49,355 bases of DNA from Blastochloris sp. (GTDB taxonomy: Bacteria; Verrucomicrobiota; Verrucomicrobiia; Methylacidiphilales; JAAUTS01). Where the stretch lies: positions 1 to 49,355 of the forward strand of contig JAAUTS010000003.1 in NCBI GenBank assembly GCA_012031345.1, given 5' to 3'. The translations under genes were made by a program, and so were the position numbers. Numbering within the stretch: position 1 is the first letter of the stretch; each line of letters opens with the position of its first letter. Shown here in pieces: positions 1 through 10,466 of this stretch. The notes below the pieces were generated by a model. The model ran no database searches. It was not told where the DNA came from and saw only the letters and a list, made by a program, of their open reading frames with translations.

Positions 1-644
1 GTGCTCATGGCTCCGGTGGCCACATGTTTTATCGTCGTGGTGAGGGTGGAGAGGTGCTTTCCTGTTATCCGGCCTGCAGGGCAGTCGGGGCGTATGCGGG
101 CCTGCCAGAGGATCTCGTCGGCCATCCAGTTGCCGATGCCGGGGAAACGTTCCTGCATGAGCAGGACGGCCTTGAGGGGGCTGCGGGCTCGTCGCCGGAG
201 AAAAGCGGCCAGGTCGTTTTCTGAGAGTTTGGGGTCAAGGAGGGAGGGCGGTAGTTGCTGCCACCAGTCGGGAGGGCTGGAGCTGGGGTGGAAGCGGATT
301 TGTCCGAAAAGGCGGGGATCGGAAAAGACCAGGGAGTGTTTGGACTGGGCGAGAACCAGGTGGTCATGGGGTCCGGGCTTGAAGTCGGGAGGCTGGACGG
401 AGAGGGAGCCTGTCATGCCCAGATGAATGCCCAGCCAGGCTGAGGGTTGGAATTGAAAAAGCATCCATTTGCCGGAGCAGAAGGATTGGAGGAGGCGGGT
501 CCGGGACAATTTTTCTTTCAGGAGATCGGTCTGGGTTTTCTTGAAAATACGACGGTCGGCGTGGAGGTGAACGTCCAGAATCCGCTGTCCCAGGCCGGGG
601 TTCCATTGTTTGCGGTAGAATTCGACTTCGGCCAATTCAGGCAT
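1..644 (-). CDS. mutM: DNA-formamidopyrimidine glycosylase (Fpg/MutM), C-terminus truncated by window edge
   Basis: Minus-strand reading from ATG at 644 gives MPELAEVEFYRKQWNPGLGQRILDVHL...HLGMTGSL...SLVFSDPRLFGQIRF...AVLLMQERFPGIGNWMADEILWQARIRP; Pro2-Glu3 and the H2TH-type GIGNWMADEIL motif are typical of Fpg. Not in the ORF track because it is open at the edge. Confidence 0.9.
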   Translation of the reverse strand, partial: MPELAEVEFYRKQWNPGLGQRILDVHLHADRRIFKKTQTDLLKEKLSRTRLLQSFCSGKWMLFQFQPSAWLGIHLGMTGSLSVQPPDFKPGPHDHLVLAQSKHSLVFSDPRLFGQIRFHPSSSPPDWWQQLPPSLLDPKLSENDLAAFLRRRARSPLKAVLLMQERFPGIGNWMADEILWQARIRPDCPAGRITGKHLSTLTTTIKHVATGAMS

Positions 645-774
645 AAGACCTTTCAAAAAAGAGGGGGGATTGATGGAAAACCATTGCCAAGCATAAGCTA
701 AAGTCTAGGTTGTAATAAGCAAGGCACAGGAAGCAGGGATTGGTTCCCTGACTTTTTCGGGAGAGACTATAGGT

Positions 775-1158
775 ATGAAATTTACAGATGTGCCCACCTT
801 GGCCAAGTTCGAGAAACATGCGCTGGCCAATCCTGAGTGCAGGATCACCCAACACAGCTTTGAGACGGTTCGACAAATCATAGAACAAGTCCATGTCCCG
901 TCGGATGCCGGGTTCAATGTGCATGAGACTTCGGCGATCTTAAATCTGAAGGAGCGTTGCATGGCGGTGGAGAAATCCACTCGTATCATTTGGGCCTGTG
1001 CCTGTGCGACGGATCATGTCAGTCCGCCGAAGTGGGACTTTATCCCTGACTATCAATCCGCGCTGGAGTATTTCCAGGGTTTGACGGATTTGGAATTGAT
1101 GGCGGAGACCAAGGAACATCGCATCACCTGGGAGCAGGTGATTCGGATGCGGGCTTGA
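775..1158 (+). CDS. hypothetical protein (127 aa)
   Basis: Intact ORF between oppositely oriented genes; no family recognised. Confidence 0.6.
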   Translation: MKFTDVPTLAKFEKHALANPECRITQHSFETVRQIIEQVHVPSDAGFNVHETSAILNLKERCMAVEKSTRIIWACACATDHVSPPKWDFIPDYQSALEYFQGLTDLELMAETKEHRITWEQVIRMRA

Positions 1159-1196
1159 ACGGAGAGTTGGGTGCTCGGTTGGGTGGTGACCGGGGA

Positions 1197-2591
1197 TCAG
1201 AGGGGAAGTTCGATTCGGAAGCTGCTGCCCCGCCCCAGTTCACTGCGGACGCTGACTTTACCTTCATGGGCGTGGATGATGGCTTGAACCAGGCTGAGCC
1301 CCAGACCCAGGCCGCGTTTGTTTCGGCTTTTGTCGCCCCGATACAGTCGTTCCCAAATCCGGGGTAAATCCGTGCCTGCGATTCCCTGACCGGAGTCGCT
1401 GATTTCCAAGACAGCATGGTGATCCTCGGACCAGGCTTTAATATGGATGGTTTGTCCGGAGGAACCGTATTTGATGGCGTTGTCCACGAGGTTGGCCAGA
1501 GCTTGGCGCAGGCGGCTGGAATCGCCGATGATGCGGAGCGATTCGGGAATTTCCGTTTGAAAGGTCATTTGAGCTTCTTCTGCGACCAAGGCATAGAGTT
1601 CGGTCACATCCCGGACCAGGTCGGCGAGCTGGAGGGGTTCGCGTTGGAGTTGCATCACGCCGCTGCGGGCTTCGGCCAAGTCCATGAGGAGGTCGAGGAT
1701 GTGTTGAATTTTTTCCGCCTCTTCCAAGCAGTCTGCCAGGGCTTCGCGCGCTTCTTCAGGACGGGTGGGTTTGCTGCGCTGCAGGGCGGTTTCCGCCGAG
1801 CCGCGCAGACGGGTGATGGGGGTTCGTAAATCATGGGCGACGTTATCGAGGGCATCGTGCATGGTTCGGATGAGACGTTCGTTGGTGTCGAGCATCCGGT
1901 TGAACTGGGTGACCAGGGTGGAAATGTCATCGTGACCTGGCCGCGAAGGGACGCGCGCGGAGAGGTCGCCTTGTTCGATGATGGTGCGGGCGGTGGCGGA
2001 CAGTTTGTGAAGGGGGCGCAGGGCGCGGTTGGAAAAAAAGGCACCGCAGAAACAGGCCAGGGCCAGAGTGGGGAGGGAGGCGAGAAGGAAGGTGCGGCGG
2101 AATTGGTGGAGGAGGTCATGGGTTTGGCTGGGGTGGCAGCCCATTTGAAAAAGGGTTCCGGCGGGATCCCGAACGCTGAGAATGATCCAGGAGCGGGGGC
2201 CCAGGCTGTGATAGAGGGAGGGCAGTTGCACTCCTGGTTGGAGGGAGAGTGCATCGATTTCTCTGGCTTCGAGTGAGCCGGGCAGTTCAGCGTTGAGAAT
2301 GAAGAGGCTCTGCCGGGAGCCGTCGTCGATGCGGAGAAAGCCGGGTTTGGGCGAGGCTTGGGGGTCGCTTTGTAAGCGGGTTTGGACCGCCCGCAAGCCA
2401 CCTTGGGCATGCCAGAGTTGAATTTCTTCAAGTAGAAGTTGTTGGCTGCGGGCTTCCCGGTTGAAGAGGGAGTTGGCGATGAGATGATAGGCCAGCAGAA
2501 AGAGAAGGGCGGTGCAGAGGATGAGAAGACCAGCATACCAGAGGGTGAGCTTGGTGCCGAAGCTGGGGGAAAACTTGAAGAGGCTACTCAC
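1197..2591 (-). CDS. sensor histidine kinase (HAMP-HisKA-HATPase)
   Basis: H-box DNVAHDLRTPITRLRG, N-box LANLVDNAIKYGSSG, G boxes DSGQGIAG and KRGLGLGLSLVQAI; overlaps the downstream-encoded response regulator. Confidence 0.92.
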   Translation of the reverse strand: MSSLFKFSPSFGTKLTLWYAGLLILCTALLFLLAYHLIANSLFNREARSQQLLLEEIQLWHAQGGLRAVQTRLQSDPQASPKPGFLRIDDGSRQSLFILNAELPGSLEAREIDALSLQPGVQLPSLYHSLGPRSWIILSVRDPAGTLFQMGCHPSQTHDLLHQFRRTFLLASLPTLALACFCGAFFSNRALRPLHKLSATARTIIEQGDLSARVPSRPGHDDISTLVTQFNRMLDTNERLIRTMHDALDNVAHDLRTPITRLRGSAETALQRSKPTRPEEAREALADCLEEAEKIQHILDLLMDLAEARSGVMQLQREPLQLADLVRDVTELYALVAEEAQMTFQTEIPESLRIIGDSSRLRQALANLVDNAIKYGSSGQTIHIKAWSEDHHAVLEISDSGQGIAGTDLPRIWERLYRGDKSRNKRGLGLGLSLVQAIIHAHEGKVSVRSELGRGSSFRIELPL

Positions 2592-3294
2592 GGCGCAAAA
2601 CGTAGCCCATGCCGCGGACAGTGTGGATCAGTTTGGGGGAGAAATCTTTGTCGATTTTGTTGCGTAAACGACAGACCAGAACATCCACGACATTGGTTTG
2701 CGGATCAAAATTGTAGTCATAGACCTGTTCGAGGATGGTGGTTTTGGTGACGATGTGTTCGGCGTTGCGCAGCAGATAGTCGAGCAGGGAAAATTCCTTG
2801 GCTTGAAGATGGATTTTGGTGCCGTGCCGGCTGACTTCACGTTTGAGGAGATCCACCTTCAAGTCGGCATAGGTCAGTTGGGAAATTTCGGAACTGCCGG
2901 AGCTGCGACGGATGAGGGAGTGGAGCCGGGCCAGAAGTTCGGAGAAAGCGAAGGGTTTGACCATGTAGTCATCACCCCCGGCCTGGAGGCCTCGGACGCG
3001 ATCATCCACGCTGCGTTTGGCACTGAGAATGAGCACCGGGGTGGTGATACGGCTGCTGCGCATGCGTTCGATCAGAGCCAGTCCATCCAAACCGGGCAGC
3101 ATGAGATCGAGAACGGCGGCGTCGTAACTTTCGGTCAGGGCCAGGTGCAGGCCATCGGTTCCGTTGGTGGCGGTGTCGGCGTTGAACCCGGATTCTTTCA
3201 GGCCCTTGGACAAAAAGGAGGCGATTTTGGGGTCGTCTTCAACGATCAATACACGCATGGGATGAAGGTTAACTGAAGGCTGGCGTGCTGCCAA
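2584..3294 (-). CDS. OmpR-family response regulator (REC + winged helix)
   Basis: MRVLIVEDDPKIASFLSKGLKESGF...VLDLMLPGLDGL...LSAKRSVDDRVRGLQAGGDDYMVKPFAFSELLARL...NVVDVLVCRLRNKID...IHTVRGMGYVL. Confidence 0.93.
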   Translation of the reverse strand: MAARQPSVNLHPMRVLIVEDDPKIASFLSKGLKESGFNADTATNGTDGLHLALTESYDAAVLDLMLPGLDGLALIERMRSSRITTPVLILSAKRSVDDRVRGLQAGGDDYMVKPFAFSELLARLHSLIRRSSGSSEISQLTYADLKVDLLKREVSRHGTKIHLQAKEFSLLDYLLRNAEHIVTKTTILEQVYDYNFDPQTNVVDVLVCRLRNKIDKDFSPKLIHTVRGMGYVLRRE

Positions 3295-3381
3295 GGCGAA
3301 GCTGGGCGGGGGGGCTTGGTGTTTCTGGGCAAGGCCCTAGAGAAGTTGATGAGTTAGATAGCTGATTCGGGTGCAGAAATG

Positions 3382-3917
3382 TTAGGACTTTGATTTGGGT
3401 TTATCTTTGTTTTTCTTGTGGGCCTCGACGGCTTTTTTTACATCATTGCCGCCTTTGCTATCCTCAAACAGGAGTTGATCCCCCTGGGTGACTTCGACCA
3501 CGAAGCCCTCATATTCAGTTCCAGCCCGCCAACGAGTGGAGCCGGTGGAGGTTTGTGTGCTGGTGAAGGTGACCTTACCCAACTCAAAGGTTTTGTTTTC
3601 CTGGGCGGGACAGGACAGGTCCTTGACTTCGATGACCTCCATAACTTTGAGGGGAGTGTCTTTTTCCCAGTCCAGTGGGGCACCGACCACAAAAATTTTC
3701 ACCGTCAGATTCTTGACTTCCTCCGTGGACAAGTTGCCTGTGGTGAGACTGAATGATAGGTCTCCGAGGTTTGTTTGCCATCACCATACTTACTCTCCTT
3801 GATTCGTTCTTTATCGGATTCTTTTTCCGCCTTGAAGGTGTAGGAGAGGGAGGGTTGGGCGGAGAGAGGATGCGACAGGGCGGTAAACACGAAAAACAGG
3901 GTCAGCAAGGTTTTCAT
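3382..3917 (-). CDS. secreted hypothetical protein (one apparent frameshift near 3755)
   Basis: ORF 3705..3917 carries a signal peptide (MKTLLTLFFVFTALSHPLSA); ORF 3382..3732 continues in another frame (TVKIFVVGAPLDWEKDTPLKVMEVIEV). Confidence 0.6.
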
Positions 3918-4028
3918 GTTATTGATAAAAGCATGAATTTAAGGTGGTGACACGTCAAAAAGAGGGGAGTCCATGCAAGGCACGGCGTCAGTCAGCAGAA
4001 GGGACGTGACAGAGGGATTGCTTGTGGC

Positions 4029-5076
4029 ATGTATCAGGGGATGGAGAAAACCAAGACGGTCCGAGCCTTGAAGCCCCAACAGCAACACACTTTGGGAGAT
4101 TATGTTTTGGAGATAGCGTGGATGGGGAAAAGTGGGGTGGTGGCGGTGGGGACGGCGGGGGGTGGTTTGTGTTGGTGGGATGCGGGTCAGGCGATGATGA
4201 ATTCCACCATACCTGTGCATGAGGCGGGCTTGAGTGTGATGCGGGTGAATGAAGCGGGGGATTGCCTGGCGACAGGAGGGCAGGATGGGATGTTGAAGCT
4301 TTGGGGGCTGGGAGAAGACAAGCCGCGCTGGGAGAGATCCCTTGGCAAAGCCTGGGTGGAGAAAATGGCCTGGGGCGGAATCGATGGAGGGATCTTGGCG
4401 GTGGGCTGTGGGAAGCAGCTCAGTTTTTTCAACAAGGAGGGAAGGGAGCAGCGACCTGGGGTGCTTTTGGACTCGAGCATCAGCGGCTTGGCTTGGAACC
4501 CGTCGGGGTCGGAGTTGTTGGTTGCGAGTTATGGGGGGTTGCAGGTTTTCGGGGTAAAAAGGCACCCCCCAATGTTTGCGACAGTATCCTTGGAAGGGTG
4601 CCTTTTGGTGTTGTGCCTGGAGTCCCGATGGGAAATGGGTGGCCGGGGCCACGCAGGAGAAGGCGGTGCATATCTGGGAGGCGGAACGGGCGGAGCATCT
4701 GCACATGCCGGGTTATCCAGCTAAAGTGAAAGCCATGGGCTGGACGCAGGATGGGCAGTGGTTGATCACCGCTGCGGGGGCGGATTTGCTGCTATGGGAT
4801 TGTTCCGGGGCGGGGCCCTGCGGACGTCAGCCCAAGTTGCAGGCTGTTCATGCGGTCGGGATTGAGTTTTCTGTCATTCAAAAAACGGGACATCTTTTTG
4901 CCACGGGGGATGAGGAAGGGCGTTTGATTCTTTGGGATGCGGGTTTGGAGGGTGACGCGGGGCTGATGGCGGTTTATCCGGGTCAGCCGAGTCAGGGGCT
5001 GAGTGCGGCGGCTTGGTCTCCCGATGGGATCAGGCTGGCGGTGGGTCAGACGGATGGTGGGTTGCTACTTTTTTGA
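4029..5076 (+). CDS. WD40 repeat protein (apparent frameshift near the ACCCCCCA run, about 4563-4571)
   Basis: Repeated WD40-like blades: CLATGGQDGMLKLWGL, KWVAGATQEKAVHIWEAE, HLFATGDEEGRLILWDAG, AWSPDGIRLAVGQTDGGLLLF, split over ORFs 4029..4724 and 4576..5076. Confidence 0.8.
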
Positions 5077-5087
5077 TCCCGGCATGC

Positions 5088-5256
5088 CTTAGAAGCTGTC
5101 TAAAAAGTGGCTTAAGGAAACTTTCTGCGAAAAATTCCTTTCTGCGTTGTTGCTCCTCAGTTGCGTATCCTTGTGGATATGGGCCTTCGTCGCTCCTAGC
5201 CGGATGAAATTTTCTCTTGAAATTTTACCTCGCCTACTTTCTAGACAGCTTCTTAG
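5088..5256. repeat. MITE-like / long imperfect palindrome, about 169 bp, 21-bp terminal inverted repeats
   Basis: Left CTTAGAAGCTGTCTAAAAAGT and reverse complement of right CTAAGAAGCTGTCTAGAAAGT (2 mismatches in 21); the two halves remain alignable toward a central TATCC-TTGT-GGATA hairpin. Confidence 0.75.
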
Positions 5257-5371
5257 CCGGAACCATGTAGTTGAAATCTTGTTTCTGAGAGGAGCGCGGG
5301 CTTCCCACCTGCTAAGCTGGTCATCTTGCCTGGCTTTTTGGGATTCACTCATCGGAGATTGAAATAAGAGC

Positions 5372-5410
5372 CTTGGGCGAGACGCCCAAGGCAGCGGGCA
5401 GGATGCCCGC
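5372..5410. repeat. REP-like double hairpin
   Basis: CTTGGGCG-AGA-CGCCCAAG (5372-5390) followed by GCGGGCA-GGA-TGCCCGC (5394-5410), both perfect stems with 3-nt loops, in noncoding DNA. Confidence 0.7.
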
Positions 5411-5497
5411 GCTACTTCCCTGCTGCATAATTCCGGCTTAGGGCAAGAGGCATAACTTTGGATCATCCTCCAAAATTTTGCATGTTCAGGCTCAGGA

Positions 5498-6851
5498 ATG
5501 GGGCTTTCTGTTGACCCTGTGGGGCTTTCATGGTCGGATGTTCGCATGGTTGAGCACGGGCCGAAGGACAGTTTTAAAATTCAGGGACGTCACCCTTTGT
5601 CGGGGGTGATTCGTCCGCAAGGCAACAAGAATGAGGCCATGCCGCTGCTGGCCGCCGCCTGCCTGACGGACGAGCCGGTGCAGTTGACGAACGTGCCTCA
5701 TATTGAAGATGTTTTTTGATGCAGGAAATTCTGCGTAAATTGGGCGTGTCGTGCAGGTGCAGACGGAGGGGGATGAGGAGACGGTGACGATTCAAGCAAC
5801 GAAGAAGCCGGCACATGCGCTGCCCCTGGAGTTGAGCAGTCGTCTGCGCGGGTCGGTGACTTTTGCCGGGCCGTTGTTGGCGCGATGTGGGAAGGTGTTC
5901 CTGCCCCGTCCGGGGGGGGATCGGATTGGGCGCCGTCGGCTGGACACGCATATGTTGGCCTTGGAGGCACTGGGGGCGAAGATCAAGGAAAGCCGCGAAG
6001 GATTTGAGTTGAAGGCGAAGCAGTTGAAGGGGGCGGATATTTTGTTGGATGAGGCCTCGGTGACGGGCACGGAGAATGCCGTGTGTGCGGCGGTCTTGGC
6101 TCAGGGGACGACGCTGATCCGCAATGCAGCCAGTGAACCCCACGTGCAGGGGTTATGTCGTCTGCTGGTGAAGATGGGGGCGAAGATCGAGGGAATCGGG
6201 TCGAATATTTTGCAGATTCAGGGGGTGAAGAAATTACATGGCACACAGTTCAGGGTGAGTCCGGATTATTTGGAGGTGGGCAGTTTTATTTCGTTGGCGG
6301 CGGTGACGCGTGGGGAGGTGTTGATTCAGGATGCGGACATCCCGAATTTGCGAATGATCCGGATGGTGTTTTCCCGTTTGGGAATTCAGACGGTGGAGCA
6401 GGGGCGGGATTTGTTGGTTCCCGCCAAGCAAAAGCTACGCATCCAGATGGACTTAGGCGGGGCGATTCCGAAGATTGAAGATGCGCCCTGGCCGGCGTTC
6501 CCGGCGGACATGACTTCAGTGGCACTGGTCACAGCCACGCAGTGCCGGGGAACAATTTTGGTGCATGAGAAGATGTTTGAGTCGCGTTTGTATTTCACGG
6601 ATCCGCTGATTACGATGGGGGCGAGGATTGTGCTTTGTGATCCGCACCGGGCGGTGGTGATCGGACCGGAGCGACTGCGGGGTTCGCGTCTGGTCAGTCC
6701 AGACATCCGGGCGGGGATGGCGATGTTGATAGCAGCCCTTTGCGCGGAGGGAGAGTCGGAGATTCAAAATATTGTGCAAATCGACCGTGGATTCAGCCGG
6801 ATTGATGAGCGTCTGCGCAGTCTGGGGGCGCGCATTCAGAGGCAGAGTTGA
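5498..6851 (+). CDS. murA: UDP-N-acetylglucosamine 1-carboxyvinyltransferase (MurA), frameshifted near 5720-5750
   Basis: [45 protein letters not shown] then [43 protein letters not shown]...[49 protein letters not shown]. Confidence 0.92.
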
Positions 6852-9436
6852 GGGTGGGGATAACACCGGGGTTAATGCTGATGAAACAGGGCTTGCTGTA
6901 TTTGTTCGCGCTCGGTCTGGGAGGCTTGTCCGCAGCGGAGATCCAACCCAGCACAGGATATTTGACCGGTGTCGCGCCCGCCTGGGTGGAGACGCGGGAG
7001 GTTCCCGCCCTGGATGTGGCGAGGGAGACGAGCCAGGGATCGATCCATTATTTGTTGGTGGATGAGCAGAGTCATGCGGGCGAGGAGACGGAGTTTTATC
7101 ATTACGCCTACAAGGTGTTGACCGAGGCGGGACTGGAGGAGGCGGCATCGATCAGCCTGAGTTTTGATCCGAGTTATCAGACCCTGACGTATCATCGCCT
7201 GCGTAGGTATCGGGATGGGGAGTGGAAAGATCTGTTGGGGGAGACGGAGATGCAGGTGTTGCAGCGGGAAAAGGACATGGAATCCAGCCTGCTGGATGGA
7301 AGTTTGACCGTGAGCTGCAATTTAAAAGATATACGGGTGGGGGATGTGTTGGATTACAGTTTCAGCCGGAAGGGGGCTCATCCTCTGCTCAAAGGTAAAT
7401 TTGTTGATTCCAACAGTCTGAGTTGGGGTGTGCCGGTGGAGGAGATGTTCATCCGGGTGCTGATGCCCAAGGCGCGCAAGCTGCAAGGGCGTTTTTATCT
7501 GGATGCGGGCCAGATGGAAGTCAAGGAGTTGGAGGATGTGGTGGAGTATCGTGTCCAGAGGGCAAAAGTCCCGGCGGTGCTTTCGGAGAAAGATGTGCCG
7601 TCCTGGGTGGATCAATATGCCTGGGTGCAGTGGTCGGAGTTTGGAGCCTGGAGCGAGGTGGTGGAATGGGCCTTGCCGCTGTATCCCGAGGTGACGGAGT
7701 TGTCGGACGACCTGAAAGCCAAGGTGGAACTGCTGGCCCGGGAGACTTTGGAAGAGGTTAGGGTTTTGAAGGCGCTGCAAATGGCCCAGGCGGAAATCCG
7801 CTATTTGGGCATTCATCTGGGGGTGGGCAGTCATCGCCCCAACCCGCCGGATTTGGTCTTGTCGCGTCGCTTTGGGGATTGCAAGGACAAGACGCAGCTT
7901 TTGGTGACCGTGTTGAGGGCGTTGGGGATCAAAGCGTATCCGGCTTTGGTTGATACGGATGACCGGCGATCCATCACGACGCGGCTGCCTTCACCCTACT
8001 GTTTTGATCACGTGATCACGCTGGTGGTGCTGGAAGATGGCACGGAGCTTTGGCTGGACCCGACGCGACGCCCGCAATACGGGAAACTGCGGGAGTTGTA
8101 TGTGGGCAACTATGAGCGGGCCTTGGTGATCAAGCCGGGGGAGACGGAATTGAGAACTTACGAACCGCGTCCGGCCTCGCTGCCCCGAACCACGGTGAAT
8201 GAGGAGTTCAGCGTGGGCAGACCGGAGGCGCTGAGTGGTTTGAGCGTGCATACGGTGTATGAGGGATTGGCAGCGGAGTATGCGCGCAATAATTTTGCGC
8301 AACGCTCCGAGACGGAGGCTCAGAAATATGCCACGGAGTATTACGGAAAAATTTTCCCCAAGATCAAGTCAGTCGCGGCGATCCGGGTTCAGGATGACAA
8401 GGAGCGCAACCGGGTGGAGGTCTGGGAAAGTTATGAAATAACCGAGTTATGGGAAACGCAAAAGGAAGGAGGCTGGTCCCTGGAGTTTTATCCCTATGAA
8501 ATCAAGGATCAACTGACGGAGACCGGGAGTTTGGACCGACGTATGCCTCTGGATTTGAATTATCCGGAACATTTTATGGTCAACACCAAGGTCACACTTT
8601 TTGAGCCCTGGAATCTGACCCCGGAGCGGGTGGATTTAAAGACCCGCCATGTGCGATACGAGCATGAAATTGCGATCAAGAGCAACGTCATCACCATGAC
8701 TTACGATTACGAGTCGGTTTCTCCCTTCGTGGAGTTGAAGGATTTGGTGAATTATCATGACACTCTGAAACAAGTGAAGGATTCGCTTGGTTATACCCTG
8801 ACCTATAATCCCTCGCTGGAAACTGTCAAAAAGGTAACGGCGATGGATCAGGTGAATTTTCTGATGGTGCTGGTGACGTTGGCCTGCCTGTTTTTGTTTG
8901 GCTTGGCCGGGTTGTTGTTTTGGTTTTTAAGCAAACTCAATCCCCCGCGCCCGAAAAATTTGCAGGATGCGGATTTGGAAGGTTTGGGAGGTTGGTTGAT
9001 TCTCGTGGCGGTGGGACTTTTTCTAAGGCCAGTGACGTTGGTATCGGGCTTTTTCTCCGATCTCGGTCTGGTTTATAACATGGAGCGGTGGGCCGCTCTG
9101 ACTTCACCCGAGGGGGGAGCTTATCATCCCATGTTTGCGCCGCTTCTTTATTTTGAAGTGGTGGCCAATCTGTTTCTCATCATGTTGGGATTGTTGCTAA
9201 TTCTGTTATTTTTCACCAAACGGGCGAGTTTCCCCTGGGTGTTTATCCTGATGTTGGCGCTCCTGCCCTTGGTGCATGTGTTGGATTTTGTGTTGAGCCA
9301 GAACATTCCAGCGGTGGCGAGTCAGAACAGGGAGGCTCAATTTTCCATGACACTCTGGCAGAATTTTGCCCAGGCTGCGATTTGGATTCCCTACGCGTTG
9401 AAATCACGACGGGTGCGGGTTACGTTTCGTTATTAA
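6848..9436 (+). CDS. DUF3857 / transglutaminase-like protein with C-terminal membrane region (DUF2569-like)
   Basis: Transglutaminase core [42 protein letters not shown]...[12 protein letters not shown]-terminal [21 protein letters not shown] with several TM helices. Likely start at ATG 6875. Confidence 0.82.
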   Translation: MRVGITPGLMLMKQGLLYLFALGLGGLSAAEIQPSTGYLTGVAPAWVETREVPALDVARETSQGSIHYLLVDEQSHAGEETEFYHYAYKVLTEAGLEEAASISLSFDPSYQTLTYHRLRRYRDGEWKDLLGETEMQVLQREKDMESSLLDGSLTVSCNLKDIRVGDVLDYSFSRKGAHPLLKGKFVDSNSLSWGVPVEEMFIRVLMPKARKLQGRFYLDAGQMEVKELEDVVEYRVQRAKVPAVLSEKDVPSWVDQYAWVQWSEFGAWSEVVEWALPLYPEVTELSDDLKAKVELLARETLEEVRVLKALQMAQAEIRYLGIHLGVGSHRPNPPDLVLSRRFGDCKDKTQLLVTVLRALGIKAYPALVDTDDRRSITTRLPSPYCFDHVITLVVLEDGTELWLDPTRRPQYGKLRELYVGNYERALVIKPGETELRTYEPRPASLPRTTVNEEFSVGRPEALSGLSVHTVYEGLAAEYARNNFAQRSETEAQKYATEYYGKIFPKIKSVAAIRVQDDKERNRVEVWESYEITELWETQKEGGWSLEFYPYEIKDQLTETGSLDRRMPLDLNYPEHFMVNTKVTLFEPWNLTPERVDLKTRHVRYEHEIAIKSNVITMTYDYESVSPFVELKDLVNYHDTLKQVKDSLGYTLTYNPSLETVKKVTAMDQVNFLMVLVTLACLFLFGLAGLLFWFLSKLNPPRPKNLQDADLEGLGGWLILVAVGLFLRPVTLVSGFFSDLGLVYNMERWAALTSPEGGAYHPMFAPLLYFEVVANLFLIMLGLLLILLFFTKRASFPWVFILMLALLPLVHVLDFVLSQNIPAVASQNREAQFSMTLWQNFAQAAIWIPYALKSRRVRVTFRY

Positions 9437-9459
9437 ACAAACTTAGGGAATACTTATCA

Positions 9460-10068
9460 ATGAAACTACTGGAATATACGGGCGGTTTGGCGGAGACGAA
9501 TGCTTACCTGGTGGAGACGGCTGAGGGCTGGCTTTTGGTGGATGCGCCGGAAGGGGTGCTGGATTTTGTCAGGGAACGAAAGATCAGGGTAGCGGCGCTG
9601 GTATTGACCCACGGGCATTGGGATCATATCTGGGATGCGGCGGATCTGGTGGCTTGGGCGCAGTGCCCCGTGTATTATCATCAGGACGACGAGTTGCTGA
9701 TTACCCGGCCGGAATTGATGAGGGACTTTGGTCTCCCGGTGGATTTGAAGCCGGTGCAGGCCACGCAGTTTTTGAAAGGGGGAGAGGAGGTGGATCTGGT
9801 GGGGAAGAGGTTCCGCATTCTGCATGTGCCGGGGCATTGTCCGGGCAGCATCTGTTTATATCAGCAGGAAGAAAAAACGATCTTTGGGGGAGATGTTCTT
9901 TTTGCGGGGGGAGTGGGCCGCTGGGATTTGCCGGGAGGTTCGAGGGAGTTGTTGATCGAGGGGATCCACAACAAGCTGATGGTTCTGCCGGATGAGGTCA
10001 TCGTCTATCCTGGACATGGTCCTGCCACCAGCATAGGGCAGGAGCGACGGGAGAATCCGTATCTTTAG
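9460..10068 (+). CDS. MBL-fold metallo-hydrolase (glyoxalase II-like)
   Basis: MKLLEYTGGLAETNAYLVET...VLTHGHWDHIWDA...HVPGHCPGSICLY...IFGGDVLFAGGVGRWDLPGG...VYPGHGPATSIGQERRENPYL. Confidence 0.92.
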   Translation: MKLLEYTGGLAETNAYLVETAEGWLLVDAPEGVLDFVRERKIRVAALVLTHGHWDHIWDAADLVAWAQCPVYYHQDDELLITRPELMRDFGLPVDLKPVQATQFLKGGEEVDLVGKRFRILHVPGHCPGSICLYQQEEKTIFGGDVLFAGGVGRWDLPGGSRELLIEGIHNKLMVLPDEVIVYPGHGPATSIGQERRENPYL

Positions 10069-10407
10069 TATGCGGTGCGTTTGCCCAGGCATCCCTGAGC
10101 AGGAAGTCAGGTCCTTTTTTAAAGAGCAGCCAGGTAGCGAGACAACCCACGGTGAAGGCAACCAGACCTGCCAGGCCGACGATCATGTGGGTGATGTCCC
10201 AGCCCCGGTAAACGGTGTGGGTGATGAAGACCAGCATGAGCAAGAGGCCTGGCAGCCAGCAGAGGAGGAGGAAGGTCAGGAGGCAGATGATTTTTCGTGA
10301 AGGGGCAGGGGACCGGGGCGTGCCTCCAAACGTTGAAGATGGGATGAGACCGAACCCGCGTAGGTGCTGGTGGTCAGAGCGGAATCGGTTTCCGGATTTT
10401 GTGACAT
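9998..10407 (-). CDS. small membrane protein (apparent frameshift near 10300)
   Basis: ATG at 10407 gives MSQNPETDSALTTSTYAGSVSSHLQRLEARPGPLPL, then another frame gives RKIICLLTFLLLCWLPGLLLMLVFITHTVYRGWDITHMIVGLAGLVAFTVGCLATWLLF. Confidence 0.5.
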
Positions 10408-10466
10408 GGCTCAGTCTGGGAGTTTTAAAGTTTTCAAACAATAAGAAAGCAGGATGACTTCGTTTT

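Noticed and set aside
1655-2536. 293-aa minus-strand ORF in an alternate frame
   Set aside because: Lies wholly inside the sensor kinase in a different frame; Ser/Pro-rich shadow translation.
5700-5750. Programmed frameshifting in murA
   Set aside because: Two compensating 1-nt losses within about 35 bp in an essential gene, and similar breaks in many other genes, fit sequencing error better than recoding.
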